From positions 1 to 15,255 of the forward strand of contig JAKANW010000015.1 in NCBI GenBank assembly GCA_021823555.1: a stretch of DNA of 15,255 nucleotides, written 5' to 3'. Shown piece by piece: positions 12,301 through 15,255 of the stretch. Every line of letters starts with the position of its first letter. The first letter of the stretch is position 1. Under the pieces are notes generated by a model. The model ran no database searches. It was not told where the DNA came from and saw only the letters and a list, made by a program, of their open reading frames with translations. Both the position numbers and the translations under genes were made by a program. Source of the stretch: Chloroflexota bacterium (lineage in GTDB: Bacteria > Chloroflexota > Anaerolineae > Anaerolineales > Villigracilaceae).

Positions 12301-15255
12301 CCCGATCACTTTCAGGAAGACCCGCGCGGGTTGGTGGCCCACCGCACCTCACCGACGAACATCGGCTTGCTTTTACTTTCCACACTCTCTGCCTGCGACC
12401 TGGGCTATATTGGCCCGCAGGAGTTGGTCTTGCGTATTCGAAATACACTGGATGGTATGGATGGGCTTGAAAAGCAACGCGGCCATTTCCTGAACTGGTA
12501 TGATACGCGCACCTTGAATCCGCTGCCGCCGCGTTACATTTCGACAGTGGATAGCGGCAACCTGGCCGCCTGCCTGCTGACCCTGCGCCAGGGATGCAGC
12601 GATGTTGCCAGCCGGCCCATCATCCGCTGGGAGGGGTTGATTGACACACTCGACGTGCTGGATGAAACCCTGCATCAGGCCCATCTCGGAAGCGCGGCAG
12701 GCGAACTGCAGGAGATTATTTCCCGCCTAAGGAAACAGGCCGAAAGTCTATGCGAGGCGCGCCAGTGTGTCCCGCAATTCCTTCAGAATCTGTTCCGCGA
12801 AAGCCGCGCGGAAATGGAAGACCTGCTGACAAAGGTGGTCAAGGCCTCCACCGAGCAACTCGATTCGGATACGATCCGGCGTCTTTCCACATGGATAGAC
12901 CGCACGCGCCATCATCTATCTCAAACCCAGCGCGAGATGGAAACCCTGTGCCCGTGGTCTCTGGCGATGGCGCAGATTCCCTCGTTATTTGATCAGCCAG
13001 ACCTCCGCCTTGAGCTGGCACTTGCCTGGAATGAACTCCTATCTGCCTTTTCGCTCAAGCCGCCTCTGGAAGAAATCCCCGCCATCTGCGTGCGCGCGTT
13101 GGACGCGCTTCGACGCGTCCGCGCATTATTATGTGATAGCGAACAGGATTCGATTTCCTGGTGCGATTCATTCGCGGCTCAACTCAAGACCGCTCGATCC
13201 TCCGCAAACGCGCTTTTGGATGACCTCCGATCCATCAGCGCCCGCGCCGAGGCTAATTTCGAGGCGATGAATTTTCGTTTCCTGTATGATCCGCAGCGTA
13301 AAGTTTTTCACATCGGCTACAACGTCGATTCCGGGCGACATGATACAAGTTATTATGATCTCTTTGCTTCCGAGGCGCGCCTCACCAGCCTGCTGGCTAT
13401 CGCCAAAGGCGACGTCCCGCAAAATCACTGGTTGTATCTTGCCCGCCCAATTACACAACTGAACGGAACGCGCGCTCTGCTTTCGTGGAGCGGCACCATG
13501 TTCGAATACCTCATGCCGGCCCTGCTGACCAGGCGCTATTCCGGCACGCTGCTCGATCAAAGTTGTCTCGCCGCGGTCAAATGTCAGATCGCCTACGGAC
13601 AAGCCAAACATGTTCCCTGGGGGATTTCAGAATCAAGTTTTTATTATTTTGATGCCAACCAGGTCTATCAATATCGCGCCTTCGGTGTCCCGGGACTGGG
13701 CTACAAACGCGGCTTGGCCGACGACCTGGTAGTGGCGCCCTATGCTTCAATTCTTGCCCTGCCTTATGCGCCAATGGCAGTTCTGCAAAATCTGGAACGC
13801 TTTCAGAAGCACAACATGTTTGGGTTGTATGGCCTGTACGAAGCCGTGGACTTTACTGTTGAGCGCCTCGGAACAGGCCGGGGCTACGCGGTCGTCCGTT
13901 CTTACATGACGCACCATCAGGGCATGATCCTGCTTTCGCTTTGCAATACCCTGCGCGAAGAAAGCATGGTCCGGCGCTTCCACACCGACCCGCGCATCGA
14001 GACTGGGACGCTGTTGCTTCAGGAGCAAATCCCCGTTCGAGCGCCGATCGAGCATCCTCATCCGCATGAAATTGGCGTCATCCATCCCGTCCATCCGGAG
14101 ATATCGTTCGACGCCTGGCACGCCCAACCCAACGCCCCGCACCCGCAACTTCATTATCTCTCCAATGGAGATTACAGCCTGCTCATCACCGCAGCCGGGA
14201 GCGGTTACAGCCGCTGGCGCGAAATGGACCTCACCCGCTGGCGCGCCGATACCACCCTCGATCATTTCGGCGCATGGATTTACATCCAGGATCGGGAAAC
14301 GGATCGGTTGTGGTCAGCCGCTTTCCAGCCCACCGCCGCCCAGCCTGCCAGCCAGGAAGTGTATTTCTATCCTCACACCATCGAGTTTATGCGGCGCGAC
14401 GATGACATTTCCACGCGCATGCGCATCGCGATTGCTCCGGACGCGGACGTGGAAATCCGCCGCATTACCCTGACCAATCACGGCGAATCCTCGCGGGACC
14501 TTTTGCTGACCAGTTACGCCGAGGTCATCCTCTCCCCTCAATCGGTTGACCAGCGCCATCCTGCTTACAATAAACTTTTCATTGAATGCGAATCCATCGC
14601 GGACGAAAACATCCTGTTATTCCGCCGAAGGCCGCGCTCCGCGCAGGATAAGCCGGCCTACCTCGCTCATTTCGTCGTTGGCGAGGGTAATAACTTGCAT
14701 ATTACCGGCTACGAAACCGACCGCGCCCGCTTTCTGGGCCGCGGCAATACGCCTCGCGCTCCCATTGCGTTGCAACCAGGCTCCAGGCTCTCAAACGTCG
14801 CATCAACGCTTGATCCCATCTTTGCATTGCAAGCGAACATTGTCGTGCCAGGTTATGAGTCGTTCCAGATTGCATTTGTTACACTCGCGGCCGCTTCACG
14901 CAAAGATGCACTATCCCTGGCGCGCCTCTACCGTCAATGGCATACCATCAACCGGGTATTCGATGAGGCGCGTGCTCAGGCCGAACAGGAGTTGATCCAG
15001 CTCGGCCTTTCGTCATCCCAACTGGAACAAATTCAAAAACTTCTGTCGGTTTTGCTGTATCCTGCCGCGCTGTTGCGCTCCGATCCGGGCGTACTGGCGG
15101 GCAATACCCTGGGCCAATCTGGGCTGTGGCCGTTTGCCATCTCCGGCGATTATCCGATCCTGCTGGTTTACGTCAAGGGAGAAAAAGGTCTCGATCTCCT
15201 GGATGAATTGATCCAGGCTCACACGTACTGGCGCAGGCGTGGACTGATGATTGAC
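9391..15255 (+). CDS. Cyclic beta-1,2-glucan synthase-like protein (NdvB type: GT84-GH189-GH94), 3' truncated
   Basis: A giant membrane glucan synthase, open for 1955 codons to the window edge; family members reach about 2800 residues. It would polymerise glucose from UDP-glucose into beta-1,2-glucan at the inner membrane and export or cyclise it. From the N-terminus: a cytoplasmic region (1-350), membrane segments (about 355-405), and a GT84 transferase domain. That domain has DAD at 570-572 in VTLDADTTLPRD, then LLSHDLFEG and HRWIRGDWQLLPWL. More membrane segments follow (about 768-930), then a glucoamylase-like/GH189 module (from ~947) with SGTMFEYLMP (E1372), WGISES (E1414) and YMTHHQGM. 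The GH94 N-terminal beta-domain (from ~1566, LSNGDYSLLIT) comes last; its catalytic part lies outside. The GTG start has AAGGA about nine bases upstream, inside the usp end. A 37-residue linker near 190-230 looks repeat-derived. Outside rhizobia the product may be a linear or other glucan. Confidence 0.93.
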   Translation, partial: MFNNVPLPGTEPVTALQNRISSRDWLDQLALHLAQTLEPVKRPGNTDPLPGRLKTLEAFLHSAYRYFDESSRAGGSVSHAAEWMLDNFYIVKQALHQTGENLPADFYQRLPKANVNGSEMARIHILAFTLTKTGESLLDVDQIKSFIRAFQSVTVLKIGETWALAPMLRLSVLETLADALARITHLELPPASFPNSSTPFRPAQRGGSERRLWPAAPDEKPNHSPINDETIVINSIVSLRMLATQDWQIIFESACMVEGILREDPASVYARMDFDTRNRYRNVIEEIASGTQADEITIARESIHLAQNGERPRTRHVGYYLIGPGRSILETRLGYRPARESRLRRWLADRSVPAYLGSIAVLTILLCLGAVGYSLFAGGNLLQIFIAMALAVLPASAVAIDLTNWLVIKTMPPRILPRLNFQDGIPPEFSAMVVIPSLLKSELELESLLHQLENHYLGNADPNVRFALLTDFVDAPQKELPGEAQLIEQAKTGIEQLNARYSNEVYQPFYLFHRERIWNSAESCWMGWERKRGKLVEFNGSLSGEQKSAFTVQIGDLSVLPAIRYVVTLDADTTLPRDSVRSLAGILAHPLNQAEFDPETGALMDGYTVLQPRVQVRPAIANRSIFARIYSGDMTLDLYTRAVSDVYQDLFGEGSYVGKGIYDVAAFERCLDGRVPDNMLLSHDLFEGIHGRCGLVTNVVLFEDYPLHYVAYTYRLHRWIRGDWQLLPWLKSQVPHRTNRKISNDLSMLDRWKIIDNLRRSLVSPSVLALMIGGWLFLPGFSLVWTALALSTFALAIMFGLLATLRARRTDQYPETTARPVQQAALRALFQIVFLPHEALIALDAIATALVRMTITRKRLLQWVTAAHTVNVFGRELKIRAAWHEMIFAPAFSVLLILPVILHNPLVLLLAAPFLFGWILSPYVAVRISRPIAFAPEKLTPHHENRLRQLARTTWLYFEKFVGPDDHWLPPDHFQEDPRGLVAHRTSPTNIGLLLLSTLSACDLGYIGPQELVLRIRNTLDGMDGLEKQRGHFLNWYDTRTLNPLPPRYISTVDSGNLAACLLTLRQGCSDVASRPIIRWEGLIDTLDVLDETLHQAHLGSAAGELQEIISRLRKQAESLCEARQCVPQFLQNLFRESRAEMEDLLTKVVKASTEQLDSDTIRRLSTWIDRTRHHLSQTQREMETLCPWSLAMAQIPSLFDQPDLRLELALAWNELLSAFSLKPPLEEIPAICVRALDALRRVRALLCDSEQDSISWCDSFAAQLKTARSSANALLDDLRSISARAEANFEAMNFRFLYDPQRKVFHIGYNVDSGRHDTSYYDLFASEARLTSLLAIAKGDVPQNHWLYLARPITQLNGTRALLSWSGTMFEYLMPALLTRRYSGTLLDQSCLAAVKCQIAYGQAKHVPWGISESSFYYFDANQVYQYRAFGVPGLGYKRGLADDLVVAPYASILALPYAPMAVLQNLERFQKHNMFGLYGLYEAVDFTVERLGTGRGYAVVRSYMTHHQGMILLSLCNTLREESMVRRFHTDPRIETGTLLLQEQIPVRAPIEHPHPHEIGVIHPVHPEISFDAWHAQPNAPHPQLHYLSNGDYSLLITAAGSGYSRWREMDLTRWRADTTLDHFGAWIYIQDRETDRLWSAAFQPTAAQPASQEVYFYPHTIEFMRRDDDISTRMRIAIAPDADVEIRRITLTNHGESSRDLLLTSYAEVILSPQSVDQRHPAYNKLFIECESIADENILLFRRRPRSAQDKPAYLAHFVVGEGNNLHITGYETDRARFLGRGNTPRAPIALQPGSRLSNVASTLDPIFALQANIVVPGYESFQIAFVTLAAASRKDALSLARLYRQWHTINRVFDEARAQAEQELIQLGLSSSQLEQIQKLLSVLLYPAALLRSDPGVLAGNTLGQSGLWPFAISGDYPILLVYVKGEKGLDLLDELIQAHTYWRRRGLMID
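9979..10044 (+). repeat. Repeat-like low-complexity segment within the glucan synthase gene
   Basis: The stretch TCTTCGACACCGTTTCGACC and AGCTCAACGCGGCGGCTCAG (about 9977-10016) resembles degenerate 'TTCGAC...GCTCAG' dispersed repeats. It is translated in frame as NSSTPFRPAQRGGSERRLWP, which has no counterpart I know in other NdvB N-termini. Assignment rests on recall of the motif, so it is weak. Confidence 0.35.

Noticed and set aside
13747..14265. 172-codon minus-strand frame and similar ones between 9451 and 15222
   Set aside because: All lie antisense to the uninterrupted 1955-codon glucan synthase frame, whose motifs are unmistakable.
1..15255. CRISPR array, tRNA or rRNA
   Set aside because: No regularly spaced direct repeats and no tRNA-like or rRNA-like sequence were seen by eye; the 120-bp period at 4720-5300 is the TPR coding repeat.

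Overview
The window looks like a chromosomal segment of a GC-moderate, non-enteric bacterium. My best guess is Chloroflexota (Anaerolineae-like). The guess rests on an ABC ATPase fused to a cyclic-nucleotide-type domain, a long run of ~40-residue TPRs, a universal stress protein next to a giant NdvB-type glucan synthase, and 'TAATCAG' / GGGGCGACTCG intergenic palindromes. No rRNA or other marker gene is present, so this is inference.

Layout, left to right. (1) 1-3335: the 3' part of a MacB/LolD-type ABC ATPase with a C-terminal cNMP-binding domain, overlapping by 4 bp a large two-module FtsX/MacB-like permease; together they form an exporter operon. A perfect 38-bp palindrome follows. (2) 3465-5699: a TPR-repeat gene apparently split near its 5' end by an IS630-family insertion sequence (3514-4684, TA duplication, 28-bp imperfect terminal repeats). 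The IS transposase is in two frames, joined by an A8 run that fits -1 frameshifting. (3) 5700-6296: a gene-poor stretch with a decayed small minus-strand reading frame carrying an in-frame amber codon. (4) 6297-8309: a compact mobile element made only of a small overlapping ORF and a large serine recombinase. It is bounded by a 13-bp direct repeat whose two copies lie exactly 2000 bp apart. Joining the two ends recreates a dyad-symmetric site with 13-bp arms matching at 12 of 13 positions, the expected form of an attP. The recombinase stop codon lies inside one arm. (5) 8309-15255: a sigma70-like promoter just outside the right attachment site, a tandem UspA protein, and three bases later the start of a cyclic beta-1,2-glucan synthase-like protein (GT84, then a GH189/glucoamylase-like module, then the start of GH94). 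This last frame is open for 1955 codons to the window edge.

The most notable finding is the 2-kb serine-integrase element. Its ends, core and reconstructed attP can all be read directly, and it seems to carry no cargo. The IS630 insertion with its restorable host gene, and the palindromic repeat absorbed into the recombinase C-terminus, are secondary points. The UspA-glucan synthase pair probably forms an operon for envelope or osmotic stress; that is inferred from adjacency only.
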